Shown here piece by piece: positions 13,219-24,428 of a stretch of DNA of 64,000 nucleotides (positions are counted from its first letter, which is position 1; every line of letters begins with the position of its first letter). The translations under genes were made by a program, and so were the position numbers. The notes below the pieces were generated by a model, which was given only the letters and a program-made list of their open reading frames with translations, was not told the origin of the DNA and did not search any database. The stretch comes from Simmondsia chinensis (lineage: Eukaryota > Streptophyta > Magnoliopsida > Caryophyllales > Simmondsiaceae). Location of the stretch: assembly GCA_018398585.1 (NCBI GenBank), contig JAGTTD010000009.1, forward strand, positions 9,305,193 through 9,369,192. Reading direction: 5' to 3'.

Positions 13219-15412
13219 GTAAGCACTGATTTTCAAAGTTATTTTTGTAGGGAAATGTATAATATACGTTGTTTCGTACGATTTTCTGAACATAGTGCAT
13301 AGTATTTGTTAGGGTTTAGGGTTTTGTTGTTAATGGGTTATGAGCAACCATACACTGTGTATGATTGGTTTTAATAGTGTATAACCAACATGTGTTTGTG
13401 TGTGTTAAGTAATAAATGGTGTATGGTTAATCATACACTATGTATGATTGGTTTTAATGGTGTAAAATCAACTTGTGTAGAAATTTTTTAAGTAATTAGT
13501 GGGTTATGAGCAACCATACACCATGTATGATTGGTTTTAATGGTGTATAACCAACGTGTTTTTGTGTGTGTTAAGTAAACAGTGGTGTATGGTTAATCAT
13601 ACACTGTGTATGATTGGTTTTAATGGTGTAAAATCAACTTGTGTAGACATTTTTTAAGTAATTAGTGGTTTATAAGCAACCATATACTGTGTATGATTGG
13701 TTTTAATGGTGTATAACCAACGTGTGTTTGTGTGTGTTAAATAAACAGTGGTGTATGGTTAATCATACACTATGTATGATTGGTTTTAATGGTGTAAAAT
13801 CAACTTGTGTAGACTTTTTTTAAGTAATTAGTGGGTTATGAGCAACCATACACTGTGTATGATTGGTTTTAATGGTGTATAACCAACGTGTGCTTGTGTG
13901 TGTTAAGTAAACGGTGGTGTATGGTTAATCATACACTGTGTATGATTGGCTTTAATGGTGTAAAATCAACTTGTGTAGACGTTTTGAAGTAATTAGTGGT
14001 TTATGAGCAACCATACAATGTGTATGATTGGTTTTAATGGTGTATAACCAACGTGTGTTTGTGTGTGTTAAGTAAACAGTGGTGTATGGTTAATCATACA
14101 CTGTGTATGATTGGTTTTAACGGTGTAAAATCAACTTGTGTAGACATTTTTTAAGTAATTAGTGGGTTATGAGCAACCATACACTGTGTATGATTGGTTT
14201 TAATGGTGTATTACCAACGTGTGTTTGTGTGTGTTAAGTAAACTGTGGTGTATGGTTAATCATACACTGTGTATGATTGGTTTTAATGGTATAAAATCAA
14301 CTTGTGTAGACTTTTTTTAAGTAATTAGTGGTTTATGAGCAACCATACACTATGTATGATTGGTTCTAATGGTGTATAACCAACTTGTGTTTGTGTGTGT
14401 TAAGTAAACAGTGGTGTATGGTTAATCATACACTGTGTATGATTGGTTTTAATAGTGTAAAATTAACTTGTGTAGACTTTTTTGAAGTAATTAGTGGTTT
14501 ATGAACAACCATACACTGTGTATGATTGGTTCTAATGGTGTATAAACAACGTGTGTTTGTGTGTGTTAAGTAAACAGTTGTGTATGATTAATCATACACT
14601 ATGTATGATTGGTTTTAATGGTGTAAAATCAACTTGTGTAGACGTTTTTTAAGTAATTAGTGGTTTATGAGCAATTATACACTGTGTATGATTGGTTTTG
14701 ATGGTGTATAACCAACTTTTGTTTGTGTGTGTTAAGTAAAAAGTGGTGTATGATTAATCATACACTGTGTATGATTGGTTTTAATGGTGTAAAATCAACT
14801 TGTGTAGACATTTTTTAAGTAATTAGTGGTTTATAAGCAACCATACACTGTGTATGATTGGTTCTAATGGTGTATAACCAACATGTGTTTGTGTGTGTTA
14901 AGTAAACAAAGGTGTATGGTTAATCATACACTGTGTATGATTGGTTTTAATGGTGTAAAATTAACTTGTGTAGACGTTTTTGAAGTAATTAGTGGTTTAT
15001 AAGCAACCATACACTGTGTATGATTGGTTCTAATGGTGTATAACTAACGTGTGTTTGTGTGTGTTAAGTAAACAGTGGTGTATGGTTAATCATACACTGT
15101 GTATGATTGGTTTTAATGGTGTAAAATCAACTTGTGTTTTTTAAGTAAACAGTAGTGTATGATTAATCATACACCGTGTATGGTTACTTTTTATGCTATG
15201 AAACGAACTTACCAAGGTGTGTATCAAGTAAATAGTGGTGTATGATCAATCATACATCGTGTATGGTAGGTTTTAATTGTACGAAATCAACTTGTTTGGG
15301 TGTGTTTCAAGTCAGTAGTGGTGTATGCTTAATCATACACCTTGCATGGCTTGTTTTAATGGTCTATCATGGATTTAATCTTTGGTTTTGTGATGTTTTT
15401 CTTTTATTTTAG
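13219..15412 (+). other. 5'UTR intron of the Ulp1-like gene, filled by a tandem array
   Basis: The donor is AAG|GTAAGC at 13219, after a pyrimidine-rich leader. The acceptor TTTTATTTTAG ends at 15412, directly before ATG 15413. The intron consists almost wholly of the ~83-bp repeat described separately. The exon/intron call is inferred from splice consensus; no transcript evidence is available. Confidence 0.55.
13334..15370 (+). repeat. Left palindromic tandem array (dimeric, about 166-bp higher-order unit)
   Basis: Two alternating ~83-bp monomers, one with GGTGTATGGTTAATCATACAC and one with GAGCAACCATACACTGTG, repeat with a period near 166 bp (GTGTATGGTTAATC at 13419, 13585, 13751 and onward). 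Each monomer carries the dyad ATCATACACNGTGTATGAT or a near match, then GATTGGTTTTAATGGTGTA, a CAACTTGTGT or CCAACGTGTG word, and AAGTAATTAGTGG or AAGTAAACAGTGG. The last copies (15140-15360) are shorter and more diverged. Confidence 0.92.
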
Positions 15413-18400
15413 ATGGCATTTTACACACGCAGGAAGAGCCGTTCAGTAGTGGAGGTTGATTACATTTTCCCACGGAGTCCCTGGAAATTCCTGCAATTTA
15501 ACCAAATGGGAGTATCAACCAAAGTTGTGATGGAGATTAAGGAAATCTTGAAGGACGAGGAAGCCAAGGTTTGGCACAGTATCCATATGAATTATGTTAA
15601 CTTTTTACTATTACATTTATGATTCCTTATTAACTAAAAGTGTTTTGCATTACAGCTTGCCCTTCTTTCACAATACAATATCGGGCATCTGCTTGAGCTG
15701 AGTGAGACTAACATCGGCTTCTGGCGTAGTCTAATTCACATTGTCCTTCTCCATCAGGTGGCCAACCCAAATCCCGAGGAGTTATCATCCTCATTTGGTG
15801 GGAAATTAGTGCACCTCGGGAGGAGGAAATTTTGCATTCTAACCGGCTTGAGATATGCCGGTGTGGAAGAGGTACGCGGTGGTTCCAACATGCTAATTGC
15901 CAAGTACGACATGAGGGTGAGGATGACTAGGTAGCAGCTTTTTGAAGCATGCAGAACTTGCTCCATCATGGAGGATCAGGTTAAGCTTGCTATTGCTTAC
16001 TTGGTTGAGAGTCTACTGTTCACCAAACACAAGCGAACAGGCATTGACCCGAACATCCTGGCCTTTGTGGACGACGTGGACTCTTTTAACAATGTTACTT
16101 GGGGATCCTTGAGCTGGAAATTCGTTGTGCTGAAGCTCAAAGATTTCGTGGCAAAAATGCAACACGGTTTAGAAAGGACGTACTTCATCCACTGGTTCTA
16201 TGATGTGGTTTCCATATTTGCCCTAGAAACCCTTCCAGAACTTGCCAAGGTTGGGGTGGTGAGGGTTGGCAACCAGCCTCTTGGGCGGATCCTTAACTGG
16301 AAGATGTGTGTTAAGGTTTTGTACCCCGCTCTGCTCTCAACGGTATTTGATCAGGTAATAATACATTATGTTGTTACTGTTTTATTACTAGTTGTTTCAT
16401 ATCATTTGGGTTAGAATTATGATTTGTAATTTTACTAACGTTCATATGATGTATCTTCCTTTAATCAACAATTGAATGCCAAATCGATTGGACTGACGAG
16501 TGCAGAAGCCAAACAGCCTAATCTACAAGGCATTCTTTTTACTGATGATGGTGAGGAGGGGCTTCAATTTCCTTTTAAGCCAATGCTAACAGATCCAGGT
16601 GATGAACCAGAACCATTGGCAACTCAACACCCCTTGCCGGCATCCCAGGAGGAACCATCTACTACGTCACCCAATTTGGCGTATCAATCGGTATTGACAT
16701 TTCGTTTTGTGTTTATTTAATTGCATTTTTATCCTTATAAGTACTATATTATTCAAATTCATGTTTATGACAATTTGGAGGACTTATTGCAGGATATAGA
16801 GAGACTCGAAGCGATGGAGAAATATATGCAAATCATGCGGATGCACTTCGAAAGCAGACTTGAAGCGCAGCAGCTTCAGCTGCAAATGTACGAACGACGG
16901 TTTGAGGCTTTGGAGGCAATGATTATGGAGCTCTCAGACCGTCCACCGCATGCCGCATCCCCACATATCTGTTCATCGACTTCTGCTCATCCATCCCCAA
17001 TTGAGCAAGCAATTATTATTTCTCCTACACGTGTTGGGTAAGACACTACGGTTTCCTTGTTAGTGTCCCAATTTGGTATGTTTTCATGCATGTTGAAGCT
17101 TATTGACTTTGGTATTTGCTATGCCAACTAGGGACGAGGAAAATGTCTATAAGGAACCATCGTCAACACATGTGGACGATGTTGAAAACTTGATGACATT
17201 GTCCGAAACAGTTTTGAAATTGGGGCAAGAGAGGAGGGACCCCAAGCCAAATTCCAAGTACAAAGGTGAAGAATGGATCGCGGAGGGTAAGAGCAAACGG
17301 GCAAGAATGACCCATCCTGGATCGGAACCGGTTCTGCCCTTCGATCCATTCCAACCTCCCTCCAAAGAAGACAAAAAACAGTTTGAAGCTTTTTACAAAA
17401 GTTTCCACGCAATGGTTAAGAAGTGAGTGTGATTTTACACTATACTTTTTGATAATCAGTATGTAAATGTTTCCACAATGCATCTTTCTTATGGGATGCT
17501 TATATATCATGCTTCTTATTGTATATTACAGAGATTTGAAGACTCCCCTTCTGTTACCTCCGGATCAACGAATGGATTTCACTGTTTTGACTGCCACGAC
17601 GGGTCAATTTTGGTATCGGTTGAAAAACGACGATGCCTGGTTTACGGACGAGGTATGTTTCCCATCATGAAAATTTTGTCGTGTGATTACTGTAATTGGA
17701 TCCCAGTCTAATTAGTGGTGTATGATGAATAATATACCGTGTATTATAGGTTTTAAGGGTGTGAAATCAACTTGTATAGGTGTGTTTCAAGTAATAAGTG
17801 GTGTATGATCAATCATACACCATGTATGATATGTTTTAATGGTGTAAATCGACTTATGTTATTGTGTGTTCAGTTAGCAAGTGGTGTATTATTAGTCATA
17901 CACCGTGTATGATTGGTTTTAAATGTGTAAAATCAACTTGTTTTAGTGTGTTTTAAGTCAAGAGTGGTGTATGATTAGTCATACACCATGTATGATAGGG
18001 TTTACTTGCCTAAGAACAACTTGTGTTAAGGTGTTTCAACTAATTAGTGGTGAATTACAGGAAATAGATGTAGTTCTGCACTACATTCTGGAGAAGAAAC
18101 ATCAGTGGCCGGAACATTTCGACTAGAGGGCAACATGCGCGTCTACGTCGGTTGCTCCTCTGTTTGGACCCCTACTCAAACGGACTCAAAAAGGAGAAAT
18201 CCCGATCGAGTCAGCTTTTTATGATTTTTATGCGTTGATCATTAAGTTTCTTGCCAGGGATGTCACATATGGGGTCCGCTACCACGACGTGGATCAGATA
18301 TACATGCCCATCAATCAACCTAATCAACATTGGTTCCTTGCTACCATCCATTTTAAAGATTGGCGGATACAAGTAATTGATTCTTTGTACTCCGCCGCAT

Positions 18401-18857
18401 CTAAGGAATCAAGATTAGAACATGTGGAACCAATTGCAAAATTGCTTCCATATGCTCTAGATATGATTAATTTTTGGAATGTCTGAAAGGACCTCATACA
18501 TTTCAGAGGCAAGCCTTTCTCGATCACTAACGACTGGGGTGAATGTCCACAACAGATGGGGTATGATATCTACTTCCAATGCTATTCCGTTCATTTGGCC
18601 TTTTGGTTATTAAGTGGATGCAAAATAGTCATTACTTACAATGATGTATAATTTTTGATTGTCTCATCTGTATTATTATGAACTGCGGGTCAAACTGTGG
18701 CATTTTTGTTGTAAAGTTTATTGAATTTTTGCTTACAAATGGACTCAGCATCTCCCAATGCACGCAAGGACAGATGGGGAAAATGCGGCTGAATACTTGT
18801 GTATACTTGTACAAACATGGAAGAAAGAAACAGATGCAAATGTATACATGTGAATAA
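15413..18857 (+). pseudogene. MULE-borne DUF1985/Ulp1-like (C48) cysteine protease, decayed
   Basis: Exons deduced from homology and splice sites: 15413-15567 (MAFYTRRKSRSVVEVDY...), about 15655-16352 (DUF1985-like: GGKLVHLGRRKFCILTGLRYAG, later WGSLSWKF), about 16472-16690, about 16795-17035 (coiled-coil ERLEAMEKYMQIMRMHFESR), about 17132-17424, 17532-17650, then after an intronic array 18061-18558 and a last exon from about 18681 to TAA 18857. The C48 core is visible: His in NQHWF (18328), Asp in VIDSL (18379) and Cys in SNCGIF (18696). Ulp1 enzymes cleave SUMO-type isopeptides; the role in MULEs is unknown. In-frame stops at 15932 (TAG), 18124 (TAG) and 18484 (TGA), plus weak acceptors near 16471 and 18680, indicate decay. 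Confidence 0.82.
17711..18050 (+). repeat. Intronic palindromic array in the Ulp1-like gene (about 4 monomers)
   Basis: Monomers of GTGGTGTATGATNAATCATACACC type, same orientation as the left array, sit between the donor GAG|GTATGT (17651) and the acceptor TTACAG (18060), just before the protease-core exon. Confidence 0.88.
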
Positions 18858-19455
18858 AATTATGTGATGTGCATATGTTATTGTATATAACCATAGGATT
18901 TACATTGTATTCATTATACTGAAAATTGTATAAAGGTTGTGATGTGTATGTAATATTGTATATTTTCATATTGTTGTATATTCTTTTTTTTATTGAACAA
19001 AATATTGTTGTATATTCCTGTTGATGTATTTTCAAATTGTGTAATAAAAATTGTCAATGAACGTGTTTCAAAATTGGTCCCAATTATGTGTTCTTGGTGT
19101 TTGATGTGTTTTTGAAGTGTGTTACGATGTGTGTCGACACACAGGGATGATGTGGCGACACACATTCTAACAGATAATGGATGTAGAGGTGTGTGTCGAC
19201 ACACATTCATACAAAACAGCGATATATCCCAATATTTACGTCAACCACACCTATATATGTTGATTTTACACCCATATAAGTTTATCTTAACCCCACATAA
19301 ACCAATTATTAATTAAAAAACACTTAATAAAGGTTGATTTTGCACCCATAAAACTCATCATACACCGCTATTTACTTCAAACACACCAATATAACCCATC
19401 ATACACCAATAATTACTTCAAACACACCTATATAAGTTGATTTCACAGCATCATA
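18858..19455. other. Region downstream of the Ulp1-like gene: inverted segment and short array
   Basis: 18858-19030 is AT-rich and looks like a 3'UTR. 19040-19215 contains GTGTGTCGACACAC palindromes and is an inverted copy of 24100-24310. 19225-19455 holds a few ~83-bp monomers in the orientation of the right array (ACACCTATATAAGTTGATTT), cut at 19456 by the LINE. Confidence 0.7.
19040..19215 (+). repeat. Inverted repeat arm A (partner 24100-24310)
   Basis: It contains AATTGGTCCCAATTATGTGT, GTGTGTCGACACAC twice and GGATGTAGAGGTGTGTGT. The inverse of each appears in the same order at 24100-24310 (TTGGGACCAAC, GTGTGTCGACACAC, CACCTCTGCATCC). Confidence 0.8.
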
Positions 19456-19620
19456 CCAGCAACAGCAACAACAACAACAGTCCCAGTGCCTTGCGGCTCC
19501 CGCATAACGCGGGGTCTGGGGGGGGGGGGGGTGATGTACGCAGCCTTACCCCTTCCAGCAGAAAAGGAGACTGTTTCCGGGGACCCCCAACCTGGAGTGG
19601 TTGAGTTCCTACAGATAAAC
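19456..19620 (-). repeat. LINE 3' end homologous to the 5S-SINE tail
   Basis: On the minus strand it carries GGTTGGGGGTCC, GGAAACAG, GGGGTAAGGCTGCGTACATC, CAGACCCCGCG, GCGGGAGCC and GGCACTGGG, then (TTG)n. The same words occur in the same order in the SINE copies at 37647-37885 and 48116-48365. A poly-G run lies at 19518-19530 on the + strand. Confidence 0.85.
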
Positions 19621-19670
19621 CATCAATTCATCAATCGTGCATATAAAAAAAATAAAAAATAAAAAGGAGG

Positions 19671-19712
<42 letters not shown>

Positions 19713-19798
19713 TCGAGGTCTAAGCTAGCCTAAGAGTATTACACTACAGGTTATGCTCGCCTACGGAACTTAGACTACTAGCCACTCCCCGCCCTACT

Positions 19799-21175
19799 CT
19801 ACTCTGCTATCTCCGCTACTCTAATACTAGCCCTCCAACGTGTCCTATCTAAGGCCATCTCCTCTCTTAGGTTTAGGTGAGTTAGGTCTTGACGAATCGT
19901 CTCCAGCCAACTCTTCCTTGGTATGCCCCTTCCTCTTCTGCTTAGCGCTGTGTTGAGTTGTTCACACCGCCTGACTAGGGCTGAAGTCGGTCTTCTGCTG
20001 ACATGTCCAAACCATCTTAGGCGTTGCTCCCTCAATTTGTCCTCTATCGAGGCTACACCCAGCTTGCCTCGTATCACATCATTCCTAATCATATCCTTTC
20101 TTGTGTGGCCACACATCTAACGTAACATCCTCATCTCTGCCACCTTCATCCTCTATGTTTGATTTTGTTTCATTGGTCAACACTCTGCCCCATATAGCAT
20201 AGCCGGTCTTACTACCGTCTTATAGTACTTTCCCTTTAACTTTAGCTGGAACTTTCTATCACATAGCACCCCGGATGCCATCCTCCACTTCTGCCAGCCT
20301 ACTTTAATCCTGTTGCTGACATCCTCATTGACTTCACCATTCTGGTGTATCATGGATCCCAGATATTTGAAGTTCTCCTTGCTTGATATGGCTTGTGTTC
20401 CAATCTTAACCTCCTCGGTGCTGTCCGTGGTGGAGCGATCGAATTTGAATTCCACATACTCAGTCTTAGATCTGCTAATCCTTAAACCCCTCGATTCTAA
20501 TGCACCTCTCCATAGCTCCAGCTTCTCGTTTATGTCCGCACGCGACTCTCCTACCAGAACTATGTCGTCTGCAAAGAGCATGCACCAAGGTACCTCCCCT
20601 TGGATATGTCTAGTGAGCTCGTCCATCACTAGAATGAATAGGAAGTGACTCAAGGCAGAACCCTGGTGGACCCCTACGGTGATAGGGAAAGTGTCTATCT
20701 CCCCTTCCCCTATTCGCACATTAGTATGTGCCTCCTCATACATGTCCCTAATGACTCGAATGTAAGGCATCGGGATGCCTCTCCTTCCCAGCACCCTCCA
20801 CAGTACCTCTCTTGGCACTCTATCATATGCCTTCTCCAAATCAATGAAGACCATGTGGAGGTTCTTTTGTCTCTCCCTGTATTGTTCTATCGTCCGCCGT
20901 AAAAGATGAATGGCTTCTATTGATGATCTCCCAGGTATGAACCCAAACTGGTTTTCGGTCACTTCGGTCTGTTGTCGTATTCTCTTTTCTACGACTCTCT
21001 CCCACAGTTTGAGGGTGTGACTCATCATTTTGATCCCCTGGTAATTGGCGCAGCTTTGGATATCACCCTTGTTCTTGTAGATTGGATCCAGTGTGCTCTT
21101 CCTCCATTCTTCCGGCATCTTGTTCCCCATCAAGATTTGGTTAAAGAGTTGTGCTAGCCAGCTGTAACCCCTCTG
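19799..21175 (-). pseudogene. RTE LINE reverse transcriptase (C-terminal part)
   Basis: The frame runs from about 21175 (WLAQLFNQIL, MPEEWRKS) through YQGIKMMSHTLKLWERVVE, ENQFGFIPGRSS, MVFIDLEKAYDRVPREVLW, GVHQGSALS and the catalytic FADD box (MLFADDIVLVGE). It then continues past stops at 20177-20179, about 20155 and about 20120, probably Trp and Gln/Arg codons mutated to stops, into the C-terminal domain at 20116-19799 (CGHTRKDMIRNDVIRGKLGV, RWFGHVSRRP). Motifs and the short C-terminus fit plant RTE-type LINEs. The apurinic endonuclease domain expected upstream is missing because of 5' truncation, so the copy cannot move itself. Confidence 0.88.
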
Positions 21176-21253
21176 TACATTTCTTCACGTTATACATAAT
21201 TTAAAGGTTTATAAGCTAGGATATAAGGTAGTGATATTAGCCTGCATGTAAAT

Positions 21254-21585
21254 TTAAATTACCCTACAGACAATTTGAAGGACAAGCTGGAAATATTTCA
21301 CTGGCCCCCCACCGCCACTGCTAGAACCACTTACAGTTGTCCCTCTGCATATGTTATCTGTAAAGTGCACCCACTGCATGCATACAAAGTTCAAGATCCT
21401 TATCATGCGGATGCACTTCGCACCATTACAACTCATCATATACCGTTCACCATGTGTGATTGATCATACACTACTAATAACTTCAAACATCGTTGATGAA
21501 ACATGATCTGTAGAAGTGCCACCTCTCCCTGCATCTCAGCTGTCACTAGCCCACCACCGCCACTGCTAGAACCACTTACATTAGC
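21254..21585. other. Duplicated block with fragments of the Ulp1-like gene
   Basis: The 27-bp block beginning CACCGCCACTGCTAGAACCA occurs twice, at 21308 and 21551. At 21403-21420 the string TCATGCGGATGCACTTCG is shared with 16835-16852 in the coiled-coil exon of the Ulp1-like gene. A single dyad monomer (about 21431-21475) lies between. Minus-strand open frames here (21254-21439, 21436-21792) show only Ser/Gly-rich stretches and no recognisable domain. Confidence 0.5.
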
Positions 21586-21944
21586 AATTTGAACGGCTAG
21601 ATATAGTACGAAATTGAGGAACCGTATATGCTTGGCTTCCTGTCCAACTACTCCATTTATAGGCAAAGGCATACAAGGTACAAACACATGGGGATAACCA
21701 TGGGAGAGGGGTAGGATAAAGTAGGTGGTAGTTGATGTTATTAAATGTTCTGCTTGGTAGTCCATTATGACCCCTAAACATTCAATGCTCAACCTCCAAC
21801 TACACCAACATGGTCAGTCTCCTCCATTTAAAACAATTTCATTGATAATACATAACCTCACACCAATCAATGTGATACGGACGATACAAATTTGTCATTA
21901 AAAATACACGTATATTAATATTACACTATTTCATAATTATTAAA

Positions 21945-23400
21945 ACGTATCATACACCAATAATTACTTGAAAAACAATTATAAAAGCTGATTTTATACT
22001 ATTATACCACCAAAACTTGAAATAAACATGCAAAAGTTGATTTTACACCCACATAACTCATCATACACCGTGTATGATTCATCATACACTGCTATTTACT
22101 TCATATACACCTATATGATTGATTTTACACCCATATAACTCATCATACACCGTGTATAATTCATCATACACTACTATTTACTTCATATACACCTATATAA
22201 TTGATTTTACACATATATAACTTACCATACACCGTGTATGATTCATCTTACACAGCTATTTACTTCATACACACCTATATAAGGTGATTTTACACATTTA
22301 TAACTTATCATACACCGTGTATGATTCATCTTAAACAACTATTTATTTCAAACACACCTATGTATGTTGAATTTACACCAATATAACCCATCATACACCA
22401 TTAATTACTTTAAAAATAGTTATACCCACTGATTTTACACAATTACACCAGCAAAACTTGAAATAAACATGTAAAAGTTGATTTTACACCCATATAACTT
22501 ATCATACACCATGTATGATTCATCGTACACCGCTATTTACTTCATATACACCTATATAAATTGATTTTACACATTTATAACTTATCATACACCATGTAAG
22601 ATTTATCTTACACTGCTATTTACTTCATACACCATTATACCAGCAAAACTTAAAATAAACATGCAAAAGTTGATTTTACACCCATATAACTTATCATACA
22701 CCGCTATTTACTTCATATACACCTATATAATTTGATTTTACACATTTATAACTTATCATACACCGTGTAAGATTCATCTTACACTGCTATTTACTTCATA
22801 CACCATTATACCAGCAAAACTTGAAATAAACATGCAAAAGCTGTTTTTACACCTATATAACTCATCATACACTGTGTATGATTTATCATACACTGTGTAT
22901 GATTTATCATACACTGCTATTTACTTCATATACACCTATATAAGTTAATTTTACACATTTATAACTTATCATACACCGTGTATGATTCATCTTACACTGC
23001 TATTTACTTCATACACACCTATATAAGTTGATTTTACACATTTATAACTTATTATACACCGTGTATGATTCATCTTACACTGCTATTTACTTCATACACA
23101 CCTATATAAGTTGATTTTACACATTTATAACTTATCATACACCGTGTATGATTCATCTTACACATTTATTTCCTTCAAACACACCAATATAACTTGATTT
23201 TATACCAAGGTAACCCATTATACAACAATAATTACTTGAAAAATACTTATAACTACTAATTTTACACCATTATACCGGCAAAACTTGAAATAAACATGCA
23301 AATTTGATTTTACACCCATATAACTCATCATACACCGTGTATGATAAGTCATACACCACTAATTACTTTAAACATAACTATATAAGTTGATTTTATTACA
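21945..23400 (-). repeat. Middle palindromic tandem array
   Basis: About 17 monomers of ~83 bp, in the orientation of the right array: TTATCATACACCGTGTATGATTCATC, then ACTGCTATTTACTTCATA, then CACCTATATAAGTTGATTTTACAC. Some monomers are joined by an alternative spacer, TATACCAGCAAAACTTGAAA, which recurs at least five times and gives a mixed higher-order pattern. Confidence 0.9.
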
Positions 23401-23668
23401 ATGTAATTGCTATTAATATACGTGCATTATTAATGACAGTTTTGTATTATCTATAGCACATTGACTGGTGTGAGGTTGTGCATTATAAATGCCCTTGTTT
23501 TAAATGGATGATAATAACCACTTGGGGTAGTTGGGGGTTGAACACTTAATGTTCAGGGGTCATAATTGACACCCAAGCAAGATATTTAATAACCTCAACT
23601 ACTACCTACTTTATCCTACTCCTCCCCCATGGTTCTCACGTTGTATCTGTACCTTGTATGCTTTTGCC

Positions 23669-23675
23669 TATAAAT
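23669..23675 (+). promoter_or_regulatory. TATA box upstream of the hairpin locus
   Basis: TATAAAT in the context GCCTATAAATGGAGG. An RNA polymerase II start would be expected near 23700, about 80 nt before the hairpin at 23781. The mirrored copy lies at 21654-21660 on the minus strand. Confidence 0.5.
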
Positions 23676-23780
23676 GGAGGAGTTGGCAAGGAAGCCAAGC
23701 ATCCACGGTTCCTCAATTTCGTGCTACATCAAGGGTTCACACGTCAAGATCAATATCAAGGAGGTGATGTTTTACTGCTA

Positions 23781-23943
23781 AGTGGAGACTTGCTAATTAC
23801 CTGTGCTTAGCTTCCCGACTGATCATGATTCATTAAGGGTTTTGCTTAATCGGGTTTTAAAGGAAGTATATGATCAAGCAAAACCCTTTATGTATCATGA
23901 TCAGCCGGTGAAGCTAGGCGCATGTAACTAGTGTGTCCCCACT
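23781..23943 (+). ncRNA. Imperfect long hairpin, possible MIR-like or MITE foldback
   Basis: The left arm (23781-23851) pairs with the right arm (23871-23943) at roughly five of six positions across a 19-nt loop. The longest perfect blocks are CTGATCATGAT and AAGGGTTTTGCTT. The fold is about 163 nt with scattered mismatches, within the size range of plant pri-miRNA foldbacks, and it lies downstream of a TATA box. I recognise no known miRNA in either arm. A MITE or a chance inverted duplication inside the MULE is equally possible. Confidence 0.45.
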
Positions 23944-23944
23944 C

Positions 23945-24100
23945 AACAAGGTCAAGAAATAACTATGCTTTTTGATAGTCAGTATATCCTATTGCAATTT
24001 TCGTACGGGATGCCTATATATCATGCTTCTTAATGCATATTATAGGGATGTGAGGACTCCCCTTCTATTACCTGAGGATCAACGATTGGATTTTATTGAA
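23945..24100 (+). repeat. Duplicated intron-exon segment of the Ulp1-like gene
   Basis: It matches 17440-17630: GGGATGC(C/T)TATATATCATGC, then GACTCCCCTTCT(A/G)TTACCT, then GGATCAACGA, ending at TTGAAAAA(A)CGAC with about 40 bp missing. Intron sequence is included, so the copy arose at the DNA level and not from mRNA. Confidence 0.8.
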
Positions 24101-24310
24101 AAAACGACACTGTGTGTCGACACAGGGCTCTATGTGTCTACACACACCTCTGCATCCATGTTTCTCTAATAATGTGTGTCGACACACAGCCATGTGTGTC
24201 GACACACATCCCAATACACTAACCCATCATATCAAAACACATCAAAACACTTATAACACACATTTGGGACCAACTTCAAAACACTTCATTCACAAATTTC
24301 ATTACATAAT
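24100..24310 (-). repeat. Inverted repeat arm B (partner 19040-19215)
   Basis: It holds three or four GTGTGTCGACAC palindromes (SalI-type GTCGAC cores) and CACCTCTGCATCCATG, then TTTGGGACCAAC. It is the inverse of 19040-19215 in order and content. Confidence 0.8.
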
Positions 24311-24428
24311 TTGAAAATACATCAACACGTCACACCAGTCAACACGTCACAAATTTCATTTCATTAATAATTACGTTGTAAAAAATAAAATAAATAAAGA
24401 ATGAAAATACATCAACACGTCACACTAG

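Larger units (their letters stand above)
19456..21180 (-). mobile_element. RTE-clade LINE, 5'-truncated, inserted in the MULE
   Basis: Reading right to left: an RT-encoding region (about 21180-19799), a 3'UTR with a purine-rich (GAA)n tract on the + strand (19664-19713), and a 3' terminus (about 19605-19456) ending in a TTG-rich tail. The 3' terminal ~150 nt match the 3' half of the 5S-headed SINEs in this window. The 5' end is truncated within the coding region, as is usual for LINEs. I could not define a target duplication, although the 3' junction (CATACCAGCAAC) lies within array sequence. Confidence 0.85.
21590..23740. repeat. Foldback: inverted arms of about 330 bp around a tandem array
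   Basis: The left arm (21590-21920) and right arm (23420-23740) are inverse copies. Examples are CCTCACACCAATCAATGTG versus the inverse of CACATTGACTGGTGTGAGG, and GAAGCCAAGCAT...CGGTTCCTCAATTTCGT in the right arm versus its inverse on the left. Each arm has a TATA box facing outward (minus strand at 21654-21660, plus strand at 23669-23675). The loop is the middle palindromic array. Confidence 0.85.

Noticed and set aside
13334..15370. Centromeric satellite DNA
   Set aside because: The arrays are short, located in introns between MULE terminal repeats, and mirrored at the other end of the same element.
19456..21180. L1-type LINE
   Set aside because: The RT motifs (YQGIKMMSHTLKLWERVVE, FADDIVLVGE) and the TTG-type tail fit the RTE clade; L1 copies end in poly-A.
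21254..21792. Minus-strand Ser/Gly-rich frames as small genes
   Set aside because: They span a duplicated non-coding block and a repeat arm; no conserved domain, and the Gly run comes from the duplicated GGCGGTGG block.
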